The notes below the pieces were generated by a model. That model worked only from the letters and a program-made list of their open reading frames with translations. It was not told the DNA's origin and did no database searches. Of a stretch of DNA of 64,000 nucleotides, positions 52,620 through 61,622 are shown one piece after another. Source of the DNA: Ktedonobacter sp. SOSP1-85 (lineage in GTDB: Bacteria > Chloroflexota > Ktedonobacteria > Ktedonobacterales > Ktedonobacteraceae); contig NZ_BNJI01000003.1 in NCBI RefSeq assembly GCF_016587415.1, positions 1,364,001 through 1,428,000 on the forward strand. Direction: 5' to 3'. The translations under genes were made by a program, and so were the position numbers. Numbering within the stretch: position 1 is the stretch's first letter; every line of letters starts with the position of its first letter.

Positions 52620-54431
52620 ATGTATGCATACAAAAAGGATTATCTTCCTCTTCTGCGAACCTATCTTGGAGCGCAGTGGCGCTCGGTCCTGTTGATGAGC
52701 CTTCTGCTGCTCATCAGCATCGGATTGCAACTGGCCAATCCGCAATTATTGCAGATATTTATTGACGCGGTATTACAAGGATCTGCCCAGAGCACGCTGA
52801 TCCTTACCGGCGTGCTCTTCGTCGTCCTTGCTCTGAGCACGCAGGGCGCGTCGATTGCAGCGACGTACTTGAGCGAGAATGTGGCCTGGACCGCAACCAA
52901 TCGCCTGCGCGAGGATCTGATCAGCCACTGTCTGACGCTAGATATGTCTTTCCATAAGGCTCATACGCCTGGCGAGCTGATTCAGCGCGTTGATGGGGAT
53001 GTCGATGCGCTCGCGAGCTTCTTCTCACAGGCGATCATCCAACTCGTAGGGAACCTCATTCTGCTGCTAGGGATTGTACTGGTGCTTTTTCAGAAGGACT
53101 GGCGCCTGGGCCTGATGATGTTGGGCTTTACCACGCTGGCCTTCGCCCTCCTGGCGCTTTTACAAAAGTATGGCAGGCCGTTCTGGCTGGCTTATCAAGT
53201 GAAGTATGCTGAGTTCTTTGGTCAGCTAGGCGAGCACTTAGAGGGGACTGAGGAAGTACGCGCGAATGGTGCCACGAGCTTTGTGATGCGCCGCTTCCAC
53301 CAATTTGCTCGTCAGTGGTGGCAGATCGACTATCGCCGTTCAGTGGCAGAGTTTCTACAATTTGCTGGGACTCTCACCATTTTCTCTCTGGGGAATATCC
53401 TGGCGCTGGCCGTTGGGGCCTGGCTGCTGGGCGCGCACGCCATCTCGCTTGGTACGGTCTATGAGGTCTTTTATTATACCAACCTGATCATTCTCCCTAT
53501 CAAGCAGATCCGTAATCAGATTCAGGACTTGCAAACCGCAGATGCGAGCATCGAACGTATCCAGAACTTGCTGAAGACACGCTCGATACTGACGGACGCT
53601 CGCGGGCCCGTTCAGAACACCGCATTGCCTGGCACGGATACCTCTCAGTCATACACGCTGCGCGAGCGTTACCAGGCACTGCCAGTTGGAGCGCTTGAGG
53701 TCGCGTTCGAGCACATTACCTTTGGGTACAATGTGGACGAGCCGGTGCTGCGCGATGTGAATTTCCATCTGCCCGCTGGCAAGGTCCTGGGCGTGCTAGG
53801 TCGGACGGGGAGCGGCAAAACGACGCTGGCGCGTTTATTGCTGCGCTTCTACGATGCCCAGTCTGGCGCGATACGCTTGAGCGGCGTGCCTCTCCAGAAG
53901 ATCGAGTTGGAGCAGGTACGTCGGCGCATGGCCATGGTCACGCAGGATGTGCAGCTCTTCCAGGGGAACGTGCGCGACAACCTGACCTTCTTCAAGCGCC
54001 ATGTGCCCGATGCGCAGATCAACGCCGTCCTCAATGAACTGGGTCTGGGGCACTGGTTGCAGGCACTGCCCAATGGTCTGGGGAGCGAATTGGGGGTTGG
54101 CGGCGCGGGCCTCTCGGCTGGTGAAGCCCAGTTGTTGGCATTTGCGCGGGCTTTTCTCGAAAATCCAGATCTGGTGCTGCTAGATGAGGCTTCATCGCGC
54201 CTCGATCCTGCAACTGAACAAGTCATTGAACGGGCCATAGAACGGCTATTACATGAGAGAACTGGCATTATTATAGCCCATCGCCTGGCCACGGTGCAGC
54301 GCGCCGACTACATTCTGATTTTGCAGCATGGCCAGGTGCTCGAATTCGGCCCGCGCGCGGAACTGCTGGCTAATCCTGCCTCGCATTTTTCGCAGTTGTT
54401 GGCCAATAATCTCCAGGTGGTACTTTCATGA
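52620..54431 (+). CDS. ABC exporter half, canonical Walker B, variant signature
   Basis: A 603-aa ABC transporter with six helices (about 20-320) and a C-terminal ATPase. Start ATG at 52620 (GTG at 52617 possible), AGGAAGGA upstream. Walker A GRTGSGKTTL near residue 398, Q-loop VTQDVQLFQGNV, Walker B LVLLDEASSRLD with the catalytic Glu. The signature is LSAGEAQ rather than LSGGQ. It overlaps the next ABC gene by 4 nt (ATGA), and with it probably makes a heterodimeric exporter for a drug, lipid or peptide. Confidence 0.93.
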   Translation: MYAYKKDYLPLLRTYLGAQWRSVLLMSLLLLISIGLQLANPQLLQIFIDAVLQGSAQSTLILTGVLFVVLALSTQGASIAATYLSENVAWTATNRLREDLISHCLTLDMSFHKAHTPGELIQRVDGDVDALASFFSQAIIQLVGNLILLLGIVLVLFQKDWRLGLMMLGFTTLAFALLALLQKYGRPFWLAYQVKYAEFFGQLGEHLEGTEEVRANGATSFVMRRFHQFARQWWQIDYRRSVAEFLQFAGTLTIFSLGNILALAVGAWLLGAHAISLGTVYEVFYYTNLIILPIKQIRNQIQDLQTADASIERIQNLLKTRSILTDARGPVQNTALPGTDTSQSYTLRERYQALPVGALEVAFEHITFGYNVDEPVLRDVNFHLPAGKVLGVLGRTGSGKTTLARLLLRFYDAQSGAIRLSGVPLQKIELEQVRRRMAMVTQDVQLFQGNVRDNLTFFKRHVPDAQINAVLNELGLGHWLQALPNGLGSELGVGGAGLSAGEAQLLAFARAFLENPDLVLLDEASSRLDPATEQVIERAIERLLHERTGIIIAHRLATVQRADYILILQHGQVLEFGPRAELLANPASHFSQLLANNLQVVLS

Positions 54432-56227
54432 AAAACCTCCAGGCTCTGTGGCGATTGATTTGTTATCGCCCGATACTCTATAGCGCCGCAACCATACTCT
54501 GGATACTCAACGTGCTCACACCACTTCCCATGGGTCTGCTCGTGCAACACTACTTGAACGAACTTGCGCGGACGCAGCAACTCACCTCGGGACTCCAGTG
54601 GCTCAACTGGCTAGCTCTGGCCTTGATCCTGGGCAGTGGTCTCTGTGCTCTGAGTAGCGGTGTGTTGGGACGTCTCTTGCGTTTTTCGGTGGCCCAATTG
54701 CTCCGGCGCAACCTGTTGCAACGCGTTCTGGAGCAGCCAGGCGCGTCAGCCTTCTCTCATACGTTGGGTGAAACGCTCAACCGCTTTCGCTCGGATGTGG
54801 AGCAATTCGATCGGGCGGTAGACTGGAGCATCGATGCCGTTGGGCACATCCTGTTCGCCCTCCTCGCCCTGATCGTCCTGTTGAAGGTAAGCGTGCTTGT
54901 CACTGTGCTCATCTACCTGCCGCTGGCCGGAGTGGTCGCTACGACCCAGGCCATGTATGCGCGCTTGCAACGTTCCCGCGAGTCCAGCCGCCAGGCCAGC
55001 GGGAACGTTGCAAGCGCGCTGGGCGAGATCTTTGGGACGGTCCAGGCGATCCAGCTTGCCAGAGCCGAACAGGCAGTTGTAGAACATGTCCGTACCCTGA
55101 ACGAGCGCAGACGGGTGGCTATGCTCAAAGATCGCGTCGTCGAGCAATTAGTGAACTCGACCGTTGGAAATATCACAGGACTGGGCACGGGGTTTGTGTT
55201 GATACTGGTCGCCCAATCGCTGCACACCTTCCAGCTTGGGATCGGTGACTTGGCGCTCTTTCTCTACTATTTGCCATTTGTTGCTGACTTTAGCAAATTT
55301 ACTGGAACCTTTATGGCCCATCTCGCCCAGACGAGGATCTCTCACCAAAGACTGCTTGCCATCTCCCAGGGGATGAGCGAAGAGAAACTCGTTGAGCATC
55401 ATCCGCTCTATCTTTCCAGCTCACTCCCGGAGCCACATCTAGAACAGGCAAGACCCGATAATGGACTACAGGAGTTGAGCGCGGCAAACCTGACCTATCG
55501 CTATCCTGAGAGTGGGCGCGGCATTGACGAAATCAACCTGCGTGTGCGGAGCGGGTCGATCACCGTGATCACGGGGCGCGTGGCTTCCGGCAAAACGACG
55601 CTTCTGCGTGTGCTGCTGGGTCTGCTGCCGTGCGAGGTGGGCGAGATATCCTGGAACGGGCAGAAGGTGCACGATCCGGCAAGCTTCTTTGTTCCGCCAC
55701 GCAGCGCCTACACCGCCCAGATCCCCCGCCTCTTCAGCGCTACGCTCAAAGAGAATATCTTGCTGGATCAGCCGGAGACGCAGGAGGCGCTCCAGGCAGC
55801 TGTGCACGCGGCGGTCATGGAGCAGGATGTAGAGATGTTGGAGCATGGCCTGGAAACCACCGTAGGGGCGCGCGGCGTCAAGCTCTCCGGTGGCCAGGTC
55901 CAGCGCGCTGCAGCGGCTCGCATGTTCGCGCGTTCTGCCGACCTGCTAGTCTTCGACGATCTCTCCAGCGCCCTGGATGTGACTACTGAGCAACAGCTCT
56001 GGGAGCGGCTCCTGGCCCGGCAGAGCGAGGAACATCCCCTCACCTGCCTGCTCGTCTCGCATCGCCGCTCCGTACTCCAGCGTGCTGGCCACATTCTTGT
56101 CCTCAATGAGGGTCGTGTCGAGGCTAGCGGCACCGCTGCAGATCTCCTGCTCACTTCCTCTGAGTTTCGTGCCATCTGGTCTAGCGAAACAGAAGAGGCT
56201 TCTGTTCATAAAGGAGATACTGTGTAA
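54428..56227 (+). CDS. ABC exporter half, degenerate Walker B
   Basis: A 599-aa ABC half-transporter: six helices, then an ATPase with Walker A GRVASGKTTL near residue 382, a canonical LSGGQVQRA signature, and Walker B LLVFDDLSSALD in which the catalytic Glu is Asp. With the partner's LSAGEAQ and LLDE, one composite site is canonical (partner Walker B plus this signature) and the other is degenerate, the known pattern of heterodimeric exporters. Followed by a terminator hairpin at 56278. Confidence 0.93.
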   Translation: MKNLQALWRLICYRPILYSAATILWILNVLTPLPMGLLVQHYLNELARTQQLTSGLQWLNWLALALILGSGLCALSSGVLGRLLRFSVAQLLRRNLLQRVLEQPGASAFSHTLGETLNRFRSDVEQFDRAVDWSIDAVGHILFALLALIVLLKVSVLVTVLIYLPLAGVVATTQAMYARLQRSRESSRQASGNVASALGEIFGTVQAIQLARAEQAVVEHVRTLNERRRVAMLKDRVVEQLVNSTVGNITGLGTGFVLILVAQSLHTFQLGIGDLALFLYYLPFVADFSKFTGTFMAHLAQTRISHQRLLAISQGMSEEKLVEHHPLYLSSSLPEPHLEQARPDNGLQELSAANLTYRYPESGRGIDEINLRVRSGSITVITGRVASGKTTLLRVLLGLLPCEVGEISWNGQKVHDPASFFVPPRSAYTAQIPRLFSATLKENILLDQPETQEALQAAVHAAVMEQDVEMLEHGLETTVGARGVKLSGGQVQRAAAARMFARSADLLVFDDLSSALDVTTEQQLWERLLARQSEEHPLTCLLVSHRRSVLQRAGHILVLNEGRVEASGTAADLLLTSSEFRAIWSSETEEASVHKGDTV

Positions 56228-56277
56228 AAGCCTCTTCACAGTTTCAGAAAGAGAACTCATCCCGAATTTTGCAAAAG

Positions 56278-56327
56278 GATACTACGAAGTCGAAGAAAAC
56301 GCTGCTTTTCTTCGACTTCGTGGTATC
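56278..56327 (+). terminator. terminator hairpin of the ABC operon
   Basis: 22-bp stem with one G/T pair: GATAC-T-ACGAAGTCGAAGAAAA pairs with TTTTCTTCGACTTCGT-G-GTATC, loop of 6 nt (CGCTGC). It lies 50 nt after the stop codon. Confidence 0.75.
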
Positions 56328-56449
56328 TGGGAGAGCAGCTTCTTTTATCGGTATCTTGTAAATTATCTTACACTAAGGCTGGACGAGGATGACTGCAAAA
56401 CATACGTTGTTAGAGTGGACTCCTCAATTGCGCTAACTTTCTAGAGATC

Positions 56450-58933
56450 TTACGACAATGTGATTTTGCGTTTGCCGATCTGGCTAGTGATGGTTGGGTC
56501 AGTAATTTTTGTATCTTCCGCAAGCAGAAAGGCTTTGGAGAGGATGATGGCAAGGACCGTATCTCCCTCGAAAGGGAGGTAAAGATCCTGAGTCGTACCT
56601 ACGCTGCGGCCGGGCACAATGCAGAGATATTGATCATTGGGCTCCATAAGGATGTTCCCCGATCCGAGATGAATCTTGTAGGTACGCAGGTCACCATGTA
56701 CTTTGAGGAAGCGGCCTTCGATGTGACAACGCTGAGCAAGTGAGAGCCGAGGAATGAGACGTTCCAGAATCTGTTTGCGCGTCTCAGCAGTTGCGGAGAG
56801 TTCGCCAAAGCTGTAAGACTGCCAGTAGTCTCGATACTGTCCCTCTGGTCCGCCATCTTGCCAGGTGGGATCGTTGCCAACACTGGCGACGCCAACGAAG
56901 AGATCGATGTCGCGCAGCACTTCAGAGAAGACCAGGGGTGGTACCTGATCCAGCGCGAGGGGGACCGCTGTATCATCCCCACGCCAGGAGTTGGAAATGT
57001 AGCCACCACCGCTGGCATGCGCGTAGTTCTCAGGAGCGTCTATCTCGTAAAAGCGCACTTGATCGGTTGTGAGATAGAGGTAGGTGCCAGTGTCGTTGAC
57101 ATCCGTTTCGTAATTGTCGCTTGCCCCTTCGACCCAGAATTCAGCGCGTAATCCCCAATGCGACAGTGAAAGCGTTGCCGGTGGATAAGAGTCATCGACT
57201 GCCAGACGTAACTTGTTACGCCAGCCACGCCCAATTGCCAGGGAGTTGAACTGGTGCTGGCGTAGGATATGGGCCGCGAAGCGGTTCGAGTAGACGCGGG
57301 TGTTGCGTTCAGCGTCGGTGAGCAGATACACTTCCCGATGAGCCTGCTTGAAAGGCTGTGTGATCGTATGCTGTTCAAGCCACTCGCGCCAGGCCAGGAC
57401 TTCTTCAGCAGTGGAAAAAACGGGATGCCAGAGCGTGACGATTGTTTCATCCGTAAGCTGCAATGGCTGATCATGCATATCCACCAAGTGTCCCTCATGC
57501 CAGATGCCAGTACATATCCGTTCTCCATCAGTGAAGCGCCAGATCAGGTGGCGTGCAATACTACCGACGAGAGGATGCTCCAGATAGCGTTTGCGCCATG
57601 TTGTGAGCGGCCAAGTACGTTCAATGAGAGGCAGGCGTTCAATGCGCTCACGCTGTGCAGTAAGCATATGAACCATGTCGTCGCTTAAGCGTTTGAGGTC
57701 TTTCAAGGCCTGCTTCTGATCGCGTTTCACATTGGCTGGTGCAGCTTTACATGGTTTCCCTGCTGCATTGAACCACTGAAGTTGTACGCGAGCTCCGACC
57801 ACACGAAGCTCTACGGAGGCCTCGCCGATGAATACGCTCCTACAACCCTCTTGAAGCTCAAACGTGGGTACGGTTAGCTCCTCCATGTCTTCGCGGCTCA
57901 TACTAGCTCGACGAGCGGCTTCATCTAACGCGGCCTCAATGCCTTTGAGGAACGTTGCTTGCTTGGTATTCAAGCGCACGCGTTCAAGCTGTGCGGCACC
58001 ATCCAGTCCAGGCATGTTCTTGAGTGCATAGATACAGGCTCCCGCGACCCTGGGGGCGCGAGGACCAATGCCGGGTAGTTTACGATATCCCTCAATAGCG
58101 GCGTCTCCAAGGATCGCTGCCAGGTGCTCGTCTTCAAGTTCCATGCAACACCATGCTAACCCCTTGAGCAGGTTAGCATTCTCTTCTTCCAGCCGCTCGT
58201 CATACTTTTTGCAAAAAGCACCGATCCACTCACACAACAATTTTACACATGTTTCGTGCTCAAGCGGTTCGATATATCGTTTTGTCTCTGCAAGCCACTT
58301 GTTGGTAGGTGTGCTCCCATTGGCAGCAGCACAATGTTGCAGGAGTGCGAGCCAATGCTCTTGCGTTTGTGGCTCTATCTCGTGGAGTAACGGCTCAACC
58401 TGCTTCCCCCAGGCATCGGGACGCAAGGGGATGACTCGTTCTTGCTGACCTCCCAGGAGATCGTCAATGAGCTTAAGTTGACGGCGCTGATCAGCAGAGG
58501 AGTAATAACTGCTGACAGCTTCGCGCAAACCTTCAATGTGAGGACGACAGGCGGCTAGGATTTCAGGGTTTGCCAGGGGACGAGAGAGCGCACGCAACAA
58601 GGCCTGAGACGGCAGATAGTAGTGCCTATAATCTTGCTGGAGCATTCGAAGGAGCACCTGAGTATCTTCCAGAGTATAGGGAAGATGGCGTTTGCAAAGC
58701 TGGCTCAGCAAACCTTGCACCGCACGTTGAGCATGCCAACTATAGTGGTGATCATGCCTTGGTGGTTGTTCAAGTGCCACGCGTAGGACAGCGATTTGTA
58801 GTAGGGGGTTCGCTTGAAGAAGAGATCGTGCTGTCTCAAGTTCTGCTGGTTTCATGTCCCAGCTATAATTACGCTGATCAGCCTCATGATAAAAAGCTGT
58901 GAGGAGTTCGTGTGCCTGTGTTGTGTATGACAT
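56450..58933 (-). CDS. DUF4132-family (MolR-like) protein
   Basis: An 827-aa soluble protein, helical in its first half (HEAT-like: LLQANPLLQIAVLRVALEQP and others) and alpha/beta in its second. The C-terminal part (DTVLAIILSKAFLLAEDTKI, TDPTITSQI) is typical of the DUF4132/DUF7737 proteins named after E. coli MolR. Internally LIWRFTDGERICTGIWHEGH and YSNRFAAHILRQHQFNSLA also fit that family. Its biochemical role is unknown; relatives occur beside MoxR ATPases and VWA proteins. The gene starts 5 nt after the Gly-Gly beta-grasp gene, so the two form a tight operon. Confidence 0.85.
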   Translation of the reverse strand: MSYTTQAHELLTAFYHEADQRNYSWDMKPAELETARSLLQANPLLQIAVLRVALEQPPRHDHHYSWHAQRAVQGLLSQLCKRHLPYTLEDTQVLLRMLQQDYRHYYLPSQALLRALSRPLANPEILAACRPHIEGLREAVSSYYSSADQRRQLKLIDDLLGGQQERVIPLRPDAWGKQVEPLLHEIEPQTQEHWLALLQHCAAANGSTPTNKWLAETKRYIEPLEHETCVKLLCEWIGAFCKKYDERLEEENANLLKGLAWCCMELEDEHLAAILGDAAIEGYRKLPGIGPRAPRVAGACIYALKNMPGLDGAAQLERVRLNTKQATFLKGIEAALDEAARRASMSREDMEELTVPTFELQEGCRSVFIGEASVELRVVGARVQLQWFNAAGKPCKAAPANVKRDQKQALKDLKRLSDDMVHMLTAQRERIERLPLIERTWPLTTWRKRYLEHPLVGSIARHLIWRFTDGERICTGIWHEGHLVDMHDQPLQLTDETIVTLWHPVFSTAEEVLAWREWLEQHTITQPFKQAHREVYLLTDAERNTRVYSNRFAAHILRQHQFNSLAIGRGWRNKLRLAVDDSYPPATLSLSHWGLRAEFWVEGASDNYETDVNDTGTYLYLTTDQVRFYEIDAPENYAHASGGGYISNSWRGDDTAVPLALDQVPPLVFSEVLRDIDLFVGVASVGNDPTWQDGGPEGQYRDYWQSYSFGELSATAETRKQILERLIPRLSLAQRCHIEGRFLKVHGDLRTYKIHLGSGNILMEPNDQYLCIVPGRSVGTTQDLYLPFEGDTVLAIILSKAFLLAEDTKITDPTITSQIGKRKITLS

Positions 58934-58938
58934 ATTCT

Positions 58939-59328
58939 CTACCCTCCAACCAGAGGGACCAGCTTGAAAAACGTGACCTCACTCCCTGCATGCAACTCAA
59001 TGAAGGTGTCCAGGTTCTCGACCTGCCTATCATTGACCAGGATGATGAACCCACGCCGTGAAAAGGCTTCAATGGCCTTCTCATACTGTGCTTGCCAATC
59101 GAGCTTGTGCATGCGTTGAAAACGATACCCATTCAATGTACGCTCAGTGTCGTTTGGCTGCACAAGCCCCTGAAAAGAGAGCGTCTGCTTCGCATTAAAC
59201 TCAGTTACTTCCTGGTAGATGCGGCGACGAATCAGCTCACGTAGGGTGATGGTCTCATCCAATAGCTCAAGATTCCAGGTACGCTTTTGGCCAAGCATGG
59301 ACTCATCGATGATGGTAACTTCGCCCAT
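58939..59328 (-). CDS. beta-grasp (ubiquitin/MoaD-like) protein ending in Gly-Gly
   Basis: A 129-aa protein. Its C-terminal half, RGFIILVNDRQVENLDTFIE followed by LHAGSEVTFFKLVPLVGG, matches the ending of MoaD/ThiS and ubiquitin-like proteins: a beta-grasp strand followed by a flexible tail and a C-terminal Gly-Gly. The N-terminal half (LDETITLRELIRRRIYQEVT) has the first strand-helix of such a fold. The Gly-Gly is the exact C-terminus, as required for adenylation without processing. No E1-like, E2-like or JAB gene is in the window. The DUF4132 gene follows by 5 nt. Confidence 0.8.
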   Translation of the reverse strand: MGEVTIIDESMLGQKRTWNLELLDETITLRELIRRRIYQEVTEFNAKQTLSFQGLVQPNDTERTLNGYRFQRMHKLDWQAQYEKAIEAFSRRGFIILVNDRQVENLDTFIELHAGSEVTFFKLVPLVGG

Positions 59329-59431
59329 AGGATGAATAACTCACTTCCATTGTTTTACTCACCTTTTCTTTTTGAGCCCGCTCAAGCCGGAAAATTCTGC
59401 TTTTCTTGGAGGCGAAAGAGTCTATTGAGAT

Positions 59432-59488
59432 GGGTAAAGGGATGTGGCACGGGCGATGCCCACGCCACATCCCCACATCCCTTTACCC
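59432..59488. terminator. hairpin with duplicated right arm
   Basis: GGGTAAAGGGATGTGG (59432-59447) pairs with CCACATCCCTTTACCC (59473-59488). The inner CCACATCC is repeated (59465-59472), so two alternative stems are possible around GGGCGATGCCC. Confidence 0.65.
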
Positions 59489-59609
59489 CGGCGAGCCAGG
59501 ATCCATCTAATGATGTTGTCCTGTCGATTTGCGTTGAGCCAGAAAGCGTGCGAACATAATAGAAGAGGTAGCCAGACCAAATTTATAAAGGATCACACAG
59601 AAAAAAATT

Positions 59610-60338
59610 ATGAAAAATTATCAAGCAGCACTTTTTGATATGGATGGCGTTGTCGCGGATACCAATCAATCGGTTAGAGACTTCTGGTATATGCTGGCAC
59701 GGCGCGAAAAGATCACACTGAGCGAAGAAGATTTTAAGCATCATATTTATGGTTGCCCGGCGGAGCACACCCTGACCAGGCTCTTCCCGCACATGAGTGC
59801 CGAGACAAGGCTGGCGATCCATGAAGATGTCATGGTTTACGAGCGCAACATGTATTACCAGGCCATGCCGGGTGTCGTCGACCTCCTGCGCGACTTTAAG
59901 CGCCAGGGGATTCTCACAGCACTCGTTACCAGCGGCAGGCGTTGGCGCGTCAATCTCGCTTTCCAGCATATTGGTATTAGCGAACTCTTCAACGCTATCG
60001 TGACCGTAGAGGATATCACTCACGGTAAGCCCGACCCCGAATGCTACCTTCTTGGAGCGCGCCTGCTTGGCAAAGCTGCCGAGGATTGCCTGGTCTTTGA
60101 AGACGCCGTCAGCGGCATCCGCGCTGGGTATGCCGCCGGCGCGACCTGCGTGGGTATCCAGGAAGACGCCGAGCGTGCCCAGGCTCTACGTGATGCCGGA
60201 GCCGCCCTCGTCGTTCCCGACTTCCGCTCTATGCATCTGGCCCCATCCAGTGTGAGCGATTTCAGCACCCTCGTCGTCCAGGCTGATGGCACCAAATACG
60301 CCCGCTTCACGCTACAAGCAGATCGCGTGCGTAGGTAA
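59610..60338 (+). CDS. HAD-IA hydrolase (beta-phosphoglucomutase/phosphatase-like)
   Basis: A 242-aa HAD enzyme. Motif I FDMDGVVADT (Asp nucleophile near residue 10), a helical cap, motif II ALVTSG near 109, Lys in HGKPDPECY near 138, motif IV VFEDAVSGIRAG near 164. The KPxP and EDA patterns match the phosphoglucomutase/PgmB-like subfamily, but phosphatase activity on a sugar phosphate is also possible. The last 30 residues (VVQADGTKYARFTLQADRVR) are an unusual extension. Weak ribosome binding site (AAGGA further upstream). Confidence 0.87.
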   Translation: MKNYQAALFDMDGVVADTNQSVRDFWYMLARREKITLSEEDFKHHIYGCPAEHTLTRLFPHMSAETRLAIHEDVMVYERNMYYQAMPGVVDLLRDFKRQGILTALVTSGRRWRVNLAFQHIGISELFNAIVTVEDITHGKPDPECYLLGARLLGKAAEDCLVFEDAVSGIRAGYAAGATCVGIQEDAERAQALRDAGAALVVPDFRSMHLAPSSVSDFSTLVVQADGTKYARFTLQADRVRR

Positions 60339-60340
60339 CG

Positions 60341-60399
60341 CGCTACTGGCGTACGCGCCTACTGCTTGCCTGGATGTGTAGGCGCGTACGCCAGTAGCG
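60341..60399. terminator. 59-nt hairpin, GCGTAC family
   Basis: Perfect 22-nt arms CGCTACTGGCGTACGCGCCT+AC and complement, 15-nt loop. Lies between the HAD gene and the convergent GNAT remnant. Both arms carry the 12495-type repeat. Confidence 0.85.
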
Positions 60400-60401
60400 G
60401 C

Positions 60402-60909
60402 CTATTGCTTATCAAGAGCGTAAAAGAGAGTTGGCAGGCCGTGTTCGTCCACGTCTTTATAGAGGAACTTCATCCCTAATTTCTCTACTACATGGATGGA
60501 AGCTGTGTTATTCGGGTCGATGGTTGCCAGGATGCGCTCCATGCCCCAGCGCTGAAAGCCTGTATCAAGCATACTGCGTGCGAACTCACTGGCGAAACCC
60601 TGGCTCCAGCAGGATGGTTTGAAGGCGTAGATGATCTCGACCTGGGGGATCTCCCGGTGGGTATACCAGGCCCCCAAAGCCGATTAGCTCGCCAGTCTTG
60701 CGCAACGTGATGGCAAAGCAGCCGTAGCCCTGTTTGGCGTAGTTAGCCTGCGATATACTTATCCACTGGCGCGTCTGCTCAGCGGTTAGCGGCTTATTAT
60801 CTCCCATATACTGTGTTACCACTGGATCGGCGCATAGCGCGTAGAAGGTGTCAAAATCATCCTCGCGCAGATAGCGCACCGCCAGGCGCTCGGTCTCAAA
60901 GATGATCAT
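60402..60909 (-). pseudogene. GNAT acetyltransferase split by a frameshift
   Basis: From 60909 one frame reads MIIFETERLAVRYLREDDFD through LRKTGELIGFGG (strands 1-4 of a RimJ-like GNAT). A second frame continues from about 60676 with YTHREIPQVEIIYAF, the acetyl-CoA binding QGFASEFARSMLD and FQRWGMERILATIDPNN to 60402. The break is at a run of five C on the plus strand (60671-60675); removing one base restores a 168-codon GNAT. It may be a true pseudogene or a homopolymer error. Confidence 0.75.
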
Positions 60910-61057
60910 TTCCGGAATCCCCTTAATTATGTAGAATTGTTATCTATCACACTTCAATTTATTGGCGCGCTTCTACACTATATCAGAGCTGTGTAAAAGC
61001 GGGCAAATGCGAGGCTGTTGAGAGCAGGCTATATATTTTTTGAGGAGAGACAACAGT

Positions 61058-61609
61058 ATGACAATATTTGTTGAGAGTCATCGCCTCAGCCGTGAGACGA
61101 TCAAACGTCGTCATGGCGAGGCGCAGGTTATCGATGTTACATCGCGTGGGGCTGATCCCTGGGTGCGCTTCAGCCCCTTCTATCCGCATGGCGATATTCC
61201 TGTGCCTTTCTCACCAGGATATACCAGTCAGAGCGTCGAGGGTGTCTGGCAGGGCTTGAAGGTTTTCGAGCAGGCTGGCGTTGATGTGAGTAAGTTTCGT
61301 ATCGCCAATATGAAGGGCATCAAGCGCTCTGGTCGCAGCCTGGGCAGTGTGTTTGGGCATCGCGAGGGCGTGGATGGGGAGCGCCTGCTGGGCTATCGCG
61401 AGGCACGCTCGGCCATCTACCTGCCCACCTATCGCTGGGTCCTGGAGAACAAGCTTCAGTCCGAACTTGAGATCCTGCGCCAGCTCTCCGCCCAGGCGAG
61501 TGCGATTCTTTTAGATTACGAGATTAATGCCAACATTGATGACCTGCGCCGCCCCCTCTCCCACGCCGCCCTCATCAAAGCGTACCTGGAGAACAACTGG
61601 CCTGAGTAA
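61058..61609 (+). CDS. conserved protein of unknown function
   Basis: A 183-aa soluble protein; the ATG at 61058 has GAGGAGAG eight bases upstream, so the earlier in-frame ATG (61040) is not used. Notable segments: VIDVTSRGADPWVRFSPFYP, HGDIPVPFSPG, SVEGVWQGLKVFEQAGVDVS and FGHREGVDG. These look like a conserved family that I cannot name with certainty (DUF6939-like). No transmembrane segment or catalytic motif is evident. Convergent with the NUDIX gene 13 nt away. Confidence 0.8.
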   Translation: MTIFVESHRLSRETIKRRHGEAQVIDVTSRGADPWVRFSPFYPHGDIPVPFSPGYTSQSVEGVWQGLKVFEQAGVDVSKFRIANMKGIKRSGRSLGSVFGHREGVDGERLLGYREARSAIYLPTYRWVLENKLQSELEILRQLSAQASAILLDYEINANIDDLRRPLSHAALIKAYLENNWPE

Positions 61610-61622
61610 TACTTGAATTATG

